DNA of 56,200 bases from Thalassococcus halodurans (GTDB taxonomy: Bacteria; Pseudomonadota; Alphaproteobacteria; Rhodobacterales; Rhodobacteraceae), in assembly GCF_900108225.1 (NCBI RefSeq), contig NZ_FNUZ01000010.1, positions 1 to 56,200 of the forward strand. Direction: 5' to 3'. A model generated the notes under the pieces. It made no database searches, was not told where the DNA came from, and worked only from the letters and a program-made list of their open reading frames with translations. The translations under genes were made by a program, and so were the position numbers. Of this stretch, positions 45,354 through 53,757 are shown piece by piece. Positions within the stretch are counted from its first letter, which is position 1. Each line of letters starts with the position of its first letter.

Positions 45354-46181
45354 TTAGTCGCGCAGCAGTTCGTTGATGCCTGTTTTGGAACGGGTCTTTT
45401 CGTCAACGCGCTTTACGATGACCGCACAGTACAGGTTGATACCGTTCTTGGACGGCATGGAGCCCGCAACAACCACCGAGTAGGGCGGTACTTCGCCGTA
45501 CATGACTTCGCCGGTTTCGCGGTCAACGATCTTGGTCGATTTGCCGATGAACACGCCCATGCCCAGAACAGAACCTTCGCGGACAATGCAGCCTTCGACA
45601 ACTTCGGAACGCGCGCCGATAAAGCAGTTGTCTTCGATGATGGTCGGACCGGCTTGCATGGGTTCCAGAACGCCGCCGATGCCGACGCCACCGGACAGGT
45701 GTACGTTTTTACCGATCTGTGCGCAGGAACCAACTGTTGCCCATGTGTCGACCATTGTGCCTTCGTCAACGTAAGCGCCGAGGTTCACGAAAGACGGCAT
45801 CAGAACAACGCCGGGGGCGATGTAGGCGGATTTGCGAACAACACAGTTCGGCACGGCGCGGAAGCCTGCGTCTTTCCATTGCGCATCGCCCCAGCCTTTG
45901 AATTTGCTGTCGACCTTGTCCCACCAACCGGAACCCTGCGGGCCGCCGTCCTGCTGCTCCATGTCTTTGATGCGGAAGCCCAGAAGAACCGCCTTTTTCG
46001 CCCACTGGTTCACATGCCAGTCACCGTTTTCACGACGCTCGGCGACGCGCAGCGAACCGCTGTCCAATGCGTTCAGCGTGTCTTCGATGGCTTCGCGTGT
46101 TTCGCCTGTTGTGGCAGGTGTGATCGTGTCGCGCGCATCCCATGCGGATTCGATGGCGGATTCCAGTGCAGCAATGTCCAT
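45354..46181 (-). CDS. dapD: Tetrahydrodipicolinate N-succinyltransferase
   Basis: 275 residues. Helical N-terminal domain ([20 protein letters not shown]), then a left-handed parallel beta helix built of hexapeptide repeats (about 105-215: [23 protein letters not shown]-type turns). DapD-specific residues are in [17 protein letters not shown] and [15 protein letters not shown]. It succinylates tetrahydrodipicolinate with succinyl-CoA in the DAP/lysine pathway, the step before DapC and DapE. AAGGA precedes the ATG. Confidence 0.96.
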   Translation of the reverse strand: MDIAALESAIESAWDARDTITPATTGETREAIEDTLNALDSGSLRVAERRENGDWHVNQWAKKAVLLGFRIKDMEQQDGGPQGSGWWDKVDSKFKGWGDAQWKDAGFRAVPNCVVRKSAYIAPGVVLMPSFVNLGAYVDEGTMVDTWATVGSCAQIGKNVHLSGGVGIGGVLEPMQAGPTIIEDNCFIGARSEVVEGCIVREGSVLGMGVFIGKSTKIVDRETGEVMYGEVPPYSVVVAGSMPSKNGINLYCAVIVKRVDEKTRSKTGINELLRD

Positions 46182-46323
46182 GACAAGTCCTTCGTGTCTA
46201 CGGGTTTGCGGTTGTTTAGCTTTTGAATCACGTCAGGGAAAGCCCAACTGACGGCGGTATTGTCGCGGGTAGCGTCGGCCCCCTGAACAGGGTAGGCAGG
46301 CGCAAATGGTTTCTGGAGGTTTT

Positions 46324-47166
46324 ATGACCAAAAGCTTTGAATCCCGCTTTCGCGATGCCGGTATTGACCGCAAAACCGCAAGCGAGGTGCCTGATACGCC
46401 GCAAACACGGTCGCCCGCGTACCGTCTGGCCTTTGCGGACGAGGATTTCATGTGCCGCAGCGAATTGCGGCCTGTGCGACTTCAGCTCGAACTCTTGAAG
46501 TTCGAAATGCTGATGGACGAAATGGATATCGATTCGACCATCGTGATGTTCGGCGGTGCCCGCATTCCGTCGCCTGCCAACAAGGATACAGCGCGGACCA
46601 AGACGTTGGCTGACCTGTCGCGTTTCTATGAAGAGGCGCGCCGTTTTGCCTTTGCGATGACCGAACGGTCCAAAGAATCGAACATGCGCGAAAACGTGGT
46701 TGTCACTGGTGGCGGCCCCGGCGTGATGGAGGCTGGCAACCTAGGTGCGCACGAAGCGGGTGGTCGTTCCATCGGTCTGAACATTGTTCTGCCGCACGAA
46801 CAAGCGCCGAACGCTTATGTGACGCCGGAACTGGCGTTCAACTTCCACTACTTTGCTATCCGCAAGATGCATTTCCTGATGCGCGCCGCGGCGATCTGCG
46901 TTTTCCCAGGTGGTTTCGGCACGTTGGACGAATTGTTCGAAACGCTAACTCTGATCCAGACGGGCCGGATGGACCGTATTCCGGTTCTGCTGTTCGGGCG
47001 CGAATTCTGGGACGGCATCGTGAACTGGGAAGCGTTGTCAGAGGCGGGCACAATTTCCGCCGAGGATCTGGACTTGTTCAAGTTTGTCGAGACCGCAGAA
47101 GAAGCGCTGGAGGTTATCGACACCTGGAATTTTGCTGACAAACGGGATGGTTTGCCGGACCGGTAG
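46324..47166 (+). CDS. LOG-family protein (TIGR00730-like)
   Basis: 280 residues from the ATG at 46324 behind GGAGG; an ATG at 46306 is less well placed. A Rossmann-like fold with VVTGGGPGVMEAGNLGAHEA and the diagnostic PGGFGTLDELFE, the nucleotide-monophosphate site of LOG proteins. LOG enzymes release bases from ribonucleoside monophosphates, and some make cytokinin. A 95-residue N-terminal extension before VMFGGARIPS marks the longer bacterial subgroup, in which the substrate is less certain. Confidence 0.88.
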   Translation: MTKSFESRFRDAGIDRKTASEVPDTPQTRSPAYRLAFADEDFMCRSELRPVRLQLELLKFEMLMDEMDIDSTIVMFGGARIPSPANKDTARTKTLADLSRFYEEARRFAFAMTERSKESNMRENVVVTGGGPGVMEAGNLGAHEAGGRSIGLNIVLPHEQAPNAYVTPELAFNFHYFAIRKMHFLMRAAAICVFPGGFGTLDELFETLTLIQTGRMDRIPVLLFGREFWDGIVNWEALSEAGTISAEDLDLFKFVETAEEALEVIDTWNFADKRDGLPDR

Positions 47167-47186
47167 GGTGCCAAAGTGACACTTGG

Positions 47187-47215
47187 AAAGGCCGCGCTGA
47201 CTGCGCGGCTTTTTC
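47187..47215 (+). terminator. Intrinsic terminator of the LOG gene
   Basis: Arms GCCGCGC and GCGCGGC with a TGACT loop, followed by TTTTT. It lies 24 bases after the stop codon. Confidence 0.87.
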
Positions 47216-47338
47216 GTTGCGTACACGATAAAAACAGGCCGCAACGAATCCGCTTTAACAGCAACCGATGCTGTTATAGGAAGCGCGGCAACGTTTTCTA
47301 TGGGCCGAGGGCGGCCCACCGAATACAAGGAGACCCCC

Positions 47339-48361
47339 ATGGGTTACAAAGTAGTCGTTGCTGGCGCCACAGGTAATGTGGGCCGCGAAATGTTGAACAT
47401 TCTGGCCGAGCGCGAGTTCCCGGTAGACGAACTGGCCGTTCTGGCATCCCGTCGCTCGCTGGGCACCGAGGTCAGCTTTGGCGACAAAACCCTGACGACG
47501 CAGGACATCGACACGTTCGATTTCTCGGGTTGGGATATGGCGCTGTTTGCCATCGGTTCCGACGCAACCAAGAAATACGCGCCCATCGCGGCAAAAGCCG
47601 GCTGTGTGGTCATCGATAACTCGTCGCTGTACCGCTACGATCCCGACGTGCCGCTGATCGTTCCCGAAGTGAACGCAGATGCGATCCACGGCTATTCCAA
47701 GAAAAACATCATCGCGAACCCGAACTGTTCGACCGCTCAGATGGTTGTTGCACTGAAGCCGCTGCACGACCGCGCCAAGATCAAACGCGTTGTTGTGTCG
47801 ACTTATCAGTCCGTGTCCGGTTCCGGCAAAGAGGCGATGGACGAACTGTGGGATCAGACCAAAGCGGTCTATAACCCGACATCGGAAATCAAACCCAAGG
47901 TTTACACCAAGGAAATCGCGTTCAACGTCATTCCGCACATCGACGTGTTTCTGGAAGACGGTTCCACCAAAGAAGAGTGGAAGATGGTCGCGGAAACCAA
48001 AAAGATCGTTGATCCGGCGATCAAGGTGACAGCAACTTGTGTGCGCGTGCCGGTTTTCGTTGGCCACTCGGAAGCGATCAACCTTGAGTTCGAAGACTTC
48101 CTCGATGAAGACGAAGCACGCGACATCCTGCGCGAAGCACCGGGCATCATGGTGATCGATAAACGCGAAGATGGTGGCTATGTCACGCCGAAAGAATGCG
48201 TTGGCGATTTCGCGACATTCATCAGCCGCATCCGTCAGGACTCGACCGTGGAAAACGGTCTGAACCTGTGGTGCGTATCGGACAACCTGCGCAAGGGCGC
48301 GGCGCTGAACGCTGTTCAGATCGCCGAGGTTCTGGGCCGTGAGGTTCTGAAAAAAGGCTAA
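47339..48361 (+). CDS. asd: Aspartate-semialdehyde dehydrogenase
   Basis: 340 residues from the ATG at 47339, behind AAGGAG. N-terminal NADP site VVAGATGNVGREML; catalytic cysteine C130 in NPNCSTAQMVV; substrate-binding segments SVSGSGKEAMDEL and RVPVFVGHSEAINLEFE. It reduces aspartyl phosphate to aspartate semialdehyde for lysine/DAP, methionine and threonine. It forms with dapD and dapE a loose cluster of DAP-pathway genes. A strong terminator follows. Confidence 0.96.
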   Translation: MGYKVVVAGATGNVGREMLNILAEREFPVDELAVLASRRSLGTEVSFGDKTLTTQDIDTFDFSGWDMALFAIGSDATKKYAPIAAKAGCVVIDNSSLYRYDPDVPLIVPEVNADAIHGYSKKNIIANPNCSTAQMVVALKPLHDRAKIKRVVVSTYQSVSGSGKEAMDELWDQTKAVYNPTSEIKPKVYTKEIAFNVIPHIDVFLEDGSTKEEWKMVAETKKIVDPAIKVTATCVRVPVFVGHSEAINLEFEDFLDEDEARDILREAPGIMVIDKREDGGYVTPKECVGDFATFISRIRQDSTVENGLNLWCVSDNLRKGAALNAVQIAEVLGREVLKKG

Positions 48362-48385
48362 GCTGCCCCAGTGCAGTTTGGAAAA

Positions 48386-48416
48386 AGAAAACCGCCCCCG
48401 TCGGGGCGGTTTTTTA
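48386..48416 (+). terminator. Intrinsic terminator of asd
   Basis: Arms ACCGCCCC and GGGGCGGT with loop CGTC, extended by A/T pairs and followed by TTTTT. It lies 24 bases after the stop. Confidence 0.93.
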
Positions 48417-48593
48417 CGAGGTAACTACTGGATCAAGGGAATCCGGTACGTGCCTTTCGGATTAAGCCGCAATCCTGTTAACAAAGTGTAACCGGTTGCG
48501 CGGCGGCCACACGGGGAAACTGGTGCAAAAAGTTTCCTTTCTTTGATTCCGAAATCTGTCATCGTTTTTAGATAAAAAAACTGAGGCAGAGCA

Positions 48594-48905
48594 ATGAAAC
48601 CCCAACACTACAGCAAGCAGGCGCATATGCGTCCTGTGGACCAGGAAACGCGCACGTTATTGATGCTCTTTCTTGCGCCCGTACTTGAGCGCGCGACGGA
48701 TTGGATCAATCTTGAAGAAGAATTGACCAAGCGCGGTTATGATCTGGATTTTGAAGACGGACGTCTGGTGATTTCCGACAGCTATACCGGCGTGGCCGTG
48801 TGCTGTGGGTCTGACGTGGGCCATCCGCTGAGGACGCTGTCCGAACGTCTGGGCCGGCCCAAGCTGCGGGCCGACCACACAGGACATTTCGCGCGCCTCA
48901 GCTAA
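48594..48905 (+). CDS. Small protein of unknown function
   Basis: 103 residues, cytoplasmic. The N-terminal half is helical (RPVDQETRTLLMLFLAPVLE, WINLEEELTKRGYDLDFEDG) and the middle LVISDSYTGVAVCCGSDVGH is a strand with a cysteine pair. The tail LSERLGRPKLRADHTGHFAR is basic, as in small DNA-related proteins, but no motif is clear. GAGGCAGA precedes the ATG. The upstream gap contains an inverted repeat GGAAACT / AGTTTCC at 48515-48537. Convergent with carbonic anhydrase, 3 bases between stops. Confidence 0.72.
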   Translation: MKPQHYSKQAHMRPVDQETRTLLMLFLAPVLERATDWINLEEELTKRGYDLDFEDGRLVISDSYTGVAVCCGSDVGHPLRTLSERLGRPKLRADHTGHFARLS

Positions 48906-48908
48906 GGC

Positions 48909-49562
48909 TTAGACAGGTTCGAAATCGTCTGTTTTGGCGTTGTAGAATTCAAGATCGCCTTCGCCGATATCGGTCCACAGACCGTGCAGCGTCAGTTCAC
49001 CGGATTCCACGGCGGATTTGACGAACGGGAAGGTCATCAGGTTCGACAGGCTGACCAGAATAGCCTCTTTTTCCAGTGCGCGGGGTTCTTCTTCGGGCGC
49101 TAGGTTGCGTTCTTTGACGCGGTCATAGCCCGGGCGCAGAACGTCCATCCAGCGGCCCACAAAGCTGGTCTTCTCTTCCAGCTCGGGCGCATTGCCGGAA
49201 CACATATCTACACAGCCCTGAACGCCGCCGCACAGCGAGTGGCCCAGTACGATCAGATGGGACACCTTGAGCGCGGTTACGGCATATTCCAGCGCCGCCG
49301 AGGTGCCGTGTTTGTTGCCATCGGGTTCACAAGGCGGAACAAGGTTGGCGATGTTGCGGTGAATAAAGAATTCACCCTGATCGGCACCGAAAATCGACGT
49401 CACATGCACGCGGCTGTCGCAGCAGGAAATCACCATTGCACGGGGGCGCTGCCCTTCGGTCGCAAGACGACGATACCACGCGCTATTCTCGGCATGAGTG
49501 GTGGCTTTCCAGCCCTGATACCGTTGCACGAGATAGCTGGGCAGTGGCTTGGCGTTGTGCAT
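48909..49562 (-). CDS. Beta-class carbonic anhydrase
   Basis: 217 residues. The zinc ligands are visible: C47 with the catalytic D49-S50-R51 in SCCDSRVHV, and H108 and C111 in VLGHSLCGGVQGC. It interconverts CO2 and bicarbonate, which also feeds carbamoyl-phosphate synthesis by CarB. GGAGGG lies just before the ATG. No sulfate or carboxysome context is seen. Single gene. Confidence 0.95.
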   Translation of the reverse strand: MHNAKPLPSYLVQRYQGWKATTHAENSAWYRRLATEGQRPRAMVISCCDSRVHVTSIFGADQGEFFIHRNIANLVPPCEPDGNKHGTSAALEYAVTALKVSHLIVLGHSLCGGVQGCVDMCSGNAPELEEKTSFVGRWMDVLRPGYDRVKERNLAPEEEPRALEKEAILVSLSNLMTFPFVKSAVESGELTLHGLWTDIGEGDLEFYNAKTDDFEPV

Positions 49563-49713
49563 ATGTCCCTCCGGTTCATTTTTTCGTTCCGGATCAATTA
49601 CGCGGATTTTTCAAGAAATTCGAGGGAAATCGACGGGCGCTGGTAACGCATTGGAAAAGGTTCGCCGCGATTTTCTGGTCTTGGGTAAGGGTGCAGGTAA
49701 AGGAGTGAACCTG

Positions 49714-50094
49714 ATGGCAGGTGTGACCCATCTGGTGCCGCGCACAGTTGTGCATGTGGATACGGACAGACTGAAGAAACTATACGGCGACCGATCGGCG
49801 CGCGACACGGAAGAATTGTTGTGCAGGTCGATGGAGGATATTGCCCTGCGCCTGTCGCGGGTGGATCAGCTTTGGCGCGCTGGCAATATGAAGGGCACCC
49901 ATTGCGAGGTGCAGATGCTGATCCATCTGGCATCGCAGACAGGGTTGTCGGATCTGGGTAAGGTCGCGCAGAATTTGCAGGGCTTGCTGGACGGGCATGA
50001 CTATGTTGCCACGGCATCGGTTCTGGCGCGGCTGGTGCGGCTTGGTGAAATGTCGCTTTATGCGCTTTGGGACAGGGCTGATCCGGTGTTCTAG
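49714..50094 (+). CDS. Small cytoplasmic protein of unknown function
   Basis: 126 residues from the ATG at 49714, chosen for AAAGGAG 8 bases before it; the longer open frame upstream is not supported. Almost all helical (DTEELLCRSMEDIALRLSRV, CEVQMLIHLASQTGLSDLGK, HDYVATASVLARLVRLGEMS). The N-terminal VPRTVVHVDTDRLKKLYG is a short strand and helix. A four-helix bundle like histidine phosphotransfer or chemotaxis-related domains is possible, but no phosphorylatable His motif is convincing. An M17 peptidase follows 79 bases later. Confidence 0.72.
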   Translation: MAGVTHLVPRTVVHVDTDRLKKLYGDRSARDTEELLCRSMEDIALRLSRVDQLWRAGNMKGTHCEVQMLIHLASQTGLSDLGKVAQNLQGLLDGHDYVATASVLARLVRLGEMSLYALWDRADPVF

Positions 50095-50173
50095 GAAGTG
50101 TTCGTGCGACTGGGCTTGCAGCCGCAGGCGGGCGCGATACTGTGGTTGAAAACACCCCGGACCGGAGCCTTCT

Positions 50174-51559
50174 ATGCCGCTTGAATTCGCACCCAACAGC
50201 GCCGATGCGCTTGATCTTCATGTCATTGCCAAGGGCGAGGTCGAAGATTGGCTGGCGGGTCAGCCCGACCGCGTCCGCAATTGGGTGACGGCGCAAGGGT
50301 TTGATGGCGCTCTGGGCGCGAGCTTGGTTATTCCGGATGCGAATGGGCATCCGGAGATGGCTTTGGCCGGCTATGGCACGCCCGATGCGCGGCGGCGCAC
50401 GCGGTATGTTCTGGCTGCTGCGGCAGTTGGACTGGGGCGCGGCACATGGCGGATCGCGTCCGGTCTGCCTGCTGAAGATGCCGAGGTAGAGGCATTGGGC
50501 TGGCTGCTGGCAGGCTACGGGTTTTCGAAATACGCGGATCAGACGCCGAAGGTCGGCAGCTTGATCGCGCCCGAAGGAGTGGATGCCGCCCGGATCGAGG
50601 TTTTGGCCGCGGCAGAGGCGCGGACACGTGATCTGATCAATATTCCGACCGAACACATGGGGCCTGCCGATCTTGAACAAGCGGCCCGTGATCTGGCGGC
50701 TGAACATGGCGCGAAGATCGATGTGACGGTCGGTGAGGACCTGCTGAAGAATAACTTTCCGATGATCCATACGGTGGGTCGGGCCAGCGCCTCGGCCCCG
50801 CGTTTGATCGATATGCGGTGGGGCGACAGTGGCCCCAAACTGACGCTGGTGGGCAAGGGCGTGTGCTTTGACACTGGCGGTCTGAACCTGAAGCCGGGAT
50901 CGTCGATGGGCCTGATGAAGAAGGACATGGGCGGTGCCGCGAACGTGCTGGGGCTGGCGCATGCGATCATGGCGCTGGGTCTGCCTTTGCAGTTGCGGGT
51001 TCTGGTGCCTGCGGTCGAAAACTCGGTCTCGTCCAACAGCTTCCGTCCGCAGGACATCCTGACATCGCGTAAGGGCCTGACGGTTGAGATCAACAATACA
51101 GATGCCGAGGGGCGTCTGGTTCTGGCGGATGCATTGGCCTTGGCAGATGAGGATAAGCCCGATCTGGTGATCTCGATGGCGACGCTCACGGGGGCTGCGC
51201 GTGTGGCGGTGGGGCCTGACCTTGCACCCTATTTCGCGACCACGCCCGAGCTGGCGAATGCGGTTGCGACGGCGGCAGTGACGGCGGCAGATCCGGTCTG
51301 GCAGATGCCGTTCCATGACCCCTATGAAAAGATGATCGAACCCGGCATCGCCGATCTGGACAACGCGCCCGCGGGCGGTTTTGCGGGGGCGATCACGGCG
51401 GCGCTGTTCCTGCGCCGTTTTGTGACAGACACGCCGCGTTACGCGCATTTCGACATCTACGGCTGGCAGCCTGCTGCGGCACCTGGCCGGACCAAGGGCG
51501 GTGCGATGCAGGGCGTTCGCGCCATTCTGGGCGCATTGCCCGAACTGCTGGACCTGTGA
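50174..51559 (+). CDS. Leucyl aminopeptidase-family metallopeptidase (M17)
   Basis: 461 residues. The C-terminal catalytic domain (about 170-461) has the M17 signature NTDAEGRLVLADAL near 308, the metal site KGVCFDTGGLNLKPGSSMG and MKKDMGGAANVLGLA. The N-terminal domain is shorter and different from E. coli PepA, as in the common alphaproteobacterial M17 paralogue. It releases N-terminal amino acids in the cytoplasm. GGAG precedes the ATG. The next gene starts inside its stop (TGATG), heading a three-gene overlapping operon. Confidence 0.92.
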   Translation: MPLEFAPNSADALDLHVIAKGEVEDWLAGQPDRVRNWVTAQGFDGALGASLVIPDANGHPEMALAGYGTPDARRRTRYVLAAAAVGLGRGTWRIASGLPAEDAEVEALGWLLAGYGFSKYADQTPKVGSLIAPEGVDAARIEVLAAAEARTRDLINIPTEHMGPADLEQAARDLAAEHGAKIDVTVGEDLLKNNFPMIHTVGRASASAPRLIDMRWGDSGPKLTLVGKGVCFDTGGLNLKPGSSMGLMKKDMGGAANVLGLAHAIMALGLPLQLRVLVPAVENSVSSNSFRPQDILTSRKGLTVEINNTDAEGRLVLADALALADEDKPDLVISMATLTGAARVAVGPDLAPYFATTPELANAVATAAVTAADPVWQMPFHDPYEKMIEPGIADLDNAPAGGFAGAITAALFLRRFVTDTPRYAHFDIYGWQPAAAPGRTKGGAMQGVRAILGALPELLDL

Positions 51560-52401
51560 TGGACCGCCGCGTCACCCCTGTGAATGACCGCGTGGCTGCG
51601 GCGCATCTGTTCGGTAGCGTCGAAGACAGACATTTCGTGGCAGGGTCGGACGCGCGGATCAGCACCGGTTTGGCGGATTTGCTGCGTGAACCGGATGGCG
51701 CGCGTGACCGGCAGCTGCTGTTGGGGGCGCCGGTTCAGGTTTATGAGGAACGCGATGGCTGGGCCTTTGTGCAGGCAGCGCAGGACGATTATTGCGGCTA
51801 TGTTCGGGTGGAACAGGTCGATCATGTTGCGGCGGTGACGCACCGTGTGTCGGCACGTGCGACGCATGTTTACCCTGCACCCGATTTCAAACAGCGCGAA
51901 CGCGAAAGCCTGTCGATGGGGGCCTTGATCGAGGTGACGGGGATCGAAGGCCGATTTGCGGAAACGGCGCGCGGTTTTATCCCTCTGACGCATCTTCTGC
52001 CTGTGGAAGAGCGCGAGGTTGATGCGGTCGAAGTGGCGGATCGTCTTTTAGGCACGCCTTACCTATGGGGTGGCAACTCCAGCTTTGGCATCGATTGTTC
52101 CGGTCTTGTGCAGGCGGGGCTGTATGCTGTTGGTCAGGCCTGCCCCGGGGACAGCGATCTGCAAGAGGCCGCCTTGGGCGAAACCCTGCCCGAGGGCACG
52201 GCGCCCGAGCGCGGCGATCTGCTGTTCTGGAAAGGGCATGTGGCGTGGGTCGCGGATGAGGACACTCTGCTGCATGCAAACGCGTTTCACATGGCGGTGG
52301 CCTATGAGCCGTTGAAACAGGCGATTGCCCGTATCGCCGATCAGGGCGACGGCCCCGTCACGCGCCACGCCCGCCTGCCTTATCTTCGGAGAACATCATG
52401 A
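51559..52401 (+). CDS. NlpC/P60-family peptidase with SH3-like domains
   Basis: 280 residues from the ATG at 51559, which overlaps the M17 stop; a GTG at 51556 is also possible. Two SH3-like segments (about 50-85 and 95-145) precede an NlpC/P60 domain. The catalytic Cys is C180 in GNSSFGIDCSGLVQAGLY, the His is H227 in KGHVAWVAD, and a polar residue follows in LLHANAFHM. No signal peptide, so it probably acts on recycled muropeptides in the cytoplasm. It shares an operon with an aminopeptidase, consistent with turnover of cell-wall peptides. Confidence 0.9.
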   Translation: MDRRVTPVNDRVAAAHLFGSVEDRHFVAGSDARISTGLADLLREPDGARDRQLLLGAPVQVYEERDGWAFVQAAQDDYCGYVRVEQVDHVAAVTHRVSARATHVYPAPDFKQRERESLSMGALIEVTGIEGRFAETARGFIPLTHLLPVEEREVDAVEVADRLLGTPYLWGGNSSFGIDCSGLVQAGLYAVGQACPGDSDLQEAALGETLPEGTAPERGDLLFWKGHVAWVADEDTLLHANAFHMAVAYEPLKQAIARIADQGDGPVTRHARLPYLRRTS

Positions 52402-53360
52402 CCAGCGATCCGTTCTTTCACCCTGTGTCGGGTTTCGAGCTGCCGCGCTTTGCCGGTGTGCCCAGTTTCATGCGACTGCCTGTGGTGCAGCCGGATCATG
52501 ACCGGTTCGGTGATGTGAATGTCGGGATTCTTGGCGTGCCGTGGGACAGCGGCACGACCAACCGACCGGGTCCGCGCCATGGTCCGCGACAGTTGCGCGA
52601 TGCCTCGACGATGATCCGCGCGCAGCACCCTGTGTCGGGTTTGCGCCCGTTCGAGGTGCTGAATGTCGCCGACTTGGGGGATGTGGGCCCGAACCCTGCC
52701 GATATCATGGACAGCATGGACCGGATCACGGCGTTTTATGGCGGGTTGGTGGCGCAAGGGATCACGCCTTTGACGGCAGGGGGCGACCATCTGACGTCGC
52801 TGCCGATCCTGCGGGCTTTGGCCAAGGATGGTCCGTTGGGGATGGTGCATTTTGACAGCCATACGGACCTGTACCATTCGTATTTCGGCGGCACGATGTA
52901 CACCCATGGCACGCCCTTCCGCCGTGCGGTGGAAGAGGGGCTTTTGGACCCAAAACGTGTCGTGATGATTGGTATTCGCGGCACGATGTACGACACGGAA
53001 GATCGCGATTTTGCCAAATCTGTCGGCATTCGCGTGATCCCGATCGAGGAATTTCATGATCGTGGTCCTGCGGATGTGATGGCCGAGGCCTGTGAGATCG
53101 CCGGCACCGGCAAGACCTATGTCAGCTATGACATCGACTTTGTGGACCCGACCTTTGCCCCCGGCACCGGCACGCCCGAGGTTGGCGGCCCGAATTCCTA
53201 TCAAGCGCTGCAGGTGGTGCGCATGCTGGAAGGGGTGAACATCGTCGGCGCCGATCTGGTCGAGGTGTCGCCACCCTTTGATACCTCGGGTGGCACCGCC
53301 TTTCTGGGCGTGTCGATCATGTTCGAATTGCTGTGCAAGATCGTCGAGGCGCGCCGCTAG
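52398..53360 (+). CDS. speB: Ureohydrolase, agmatinase type
   Basis: 320 residues of the arginase/agmatinase family. All manganese-site motifs are present: GGDH at 128-131, FDSHTD at 152-157, and SYDIDFVDP near 243-251 followed by FAPGTGTPE. The family loop TNRPGPRHGPRQLRDAS fits agmatinase. Closely related guanidinobutyrase and guanidinase use the same motifs, so the exact substrate is not proven. It would release urea from a guanidino compound. Coupled to the NlpC/P60 gene by ATGA, though no metabolic link between them is obvious. Confidence 0.88.
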   Translation: MTSDPFFHPVSGFELPRFAGVPSFMRLPVVQPDHDRFGDVNVGILGVPWDSGTTNRPGPRHGPRQLRDASTMIRAQHPVSGLRPFEVLNVADLGDVGPNPADIMDSMDRITAFYGGLVAQGITPLTAGGDHLTSLPILRALAKDGPLGMVHFDSHTDLYHSYFGGTMYTHGTPFRRAVEEGLLDPKRVVMIGIRGTMYDTEDRDFAKSVGIRVIPIEEFHDRGPADVMAEACEIAGTGKTYVSYDIDFVDPTFAPGTGTPEVGGPNSYQALQVVRMLEGVNIVGADLVEVSPPFDTSGGTAFLGVSIMFELLCKIVEARR

Positions 53361-53366
53361 GGGCGT

Positions 53367-53708
53367 TTATTCGACCGCGCGGATCAGTTTGCGTTCCAGA
53401 ACGCGCAGCACGGTCTTCAGATCGTTGCCGCGCTTCAGGATCTGGCCGTCCATGCCAACCACGCAGTATTGCCCCTGCTTGTTGCGCAGGCGGGGGTGTT
53501 TTTCGATCCGGTAAAGTGGCTGTTCGGCAGCGCGGCGGAACACCGAAAACACGGCGGTGTCGCGTAGGGCCGATATTCCGTAATCGCGCCATTCCCCTGC
53601 TGCCACCATGCGTCCGTAAAGCGATAGGATCACGCTAAGCTCGGTGCGGTGGAACATCACCGAATCTGGCGCAGCGCCTTGTGGGGTCAGGGGCGTGAAT
53701 GAGTTCAT
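53367..53708 (-). CDS. DUF2794 family protein
   Basis: 113 residues from the ATG at 53708; the longer open frame upstream overlaps imuB and is not family sequence. The family core is VMFHRTELSVILSLYGRMVA, AGEWRDYGISALRDTAVFSV and QYCVVGMDGQILKRGNDLKT. The tail RVLERKLIRA is basic. Widespread in alphaproteobacteria and uncharacterised. It lies 49 bases downstream of imuB on the same strand, so it may be read from the SOS-controlled message. Convergent with the ureohydrolase, 6 bases apart. Confidence 0.85.
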   Translation of the reverse strand: MNSFTPLTPQGAAPDSVMFHRTELSVILSLYGRMVAAGEWRDYGISALRDTAVFSVFRRAAEQPLYRIEKHPRLRNKQGQYCVVGMDGQILKRGNDLKTVLRVLERKLIRAVE

Positions 53709-53757
53709 AAAATGAATCTGGGGCGGTTTGTGCTTTAAATCAAGCACGATAAGCAGA

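Noticed and set aside
49598-51448. 616-codon minus-strand open frame opposite the M17 peptidase
   Set aside because: Low-complexity Arg/Pro/His peptide, no domain, opposite a complete conserved gene.
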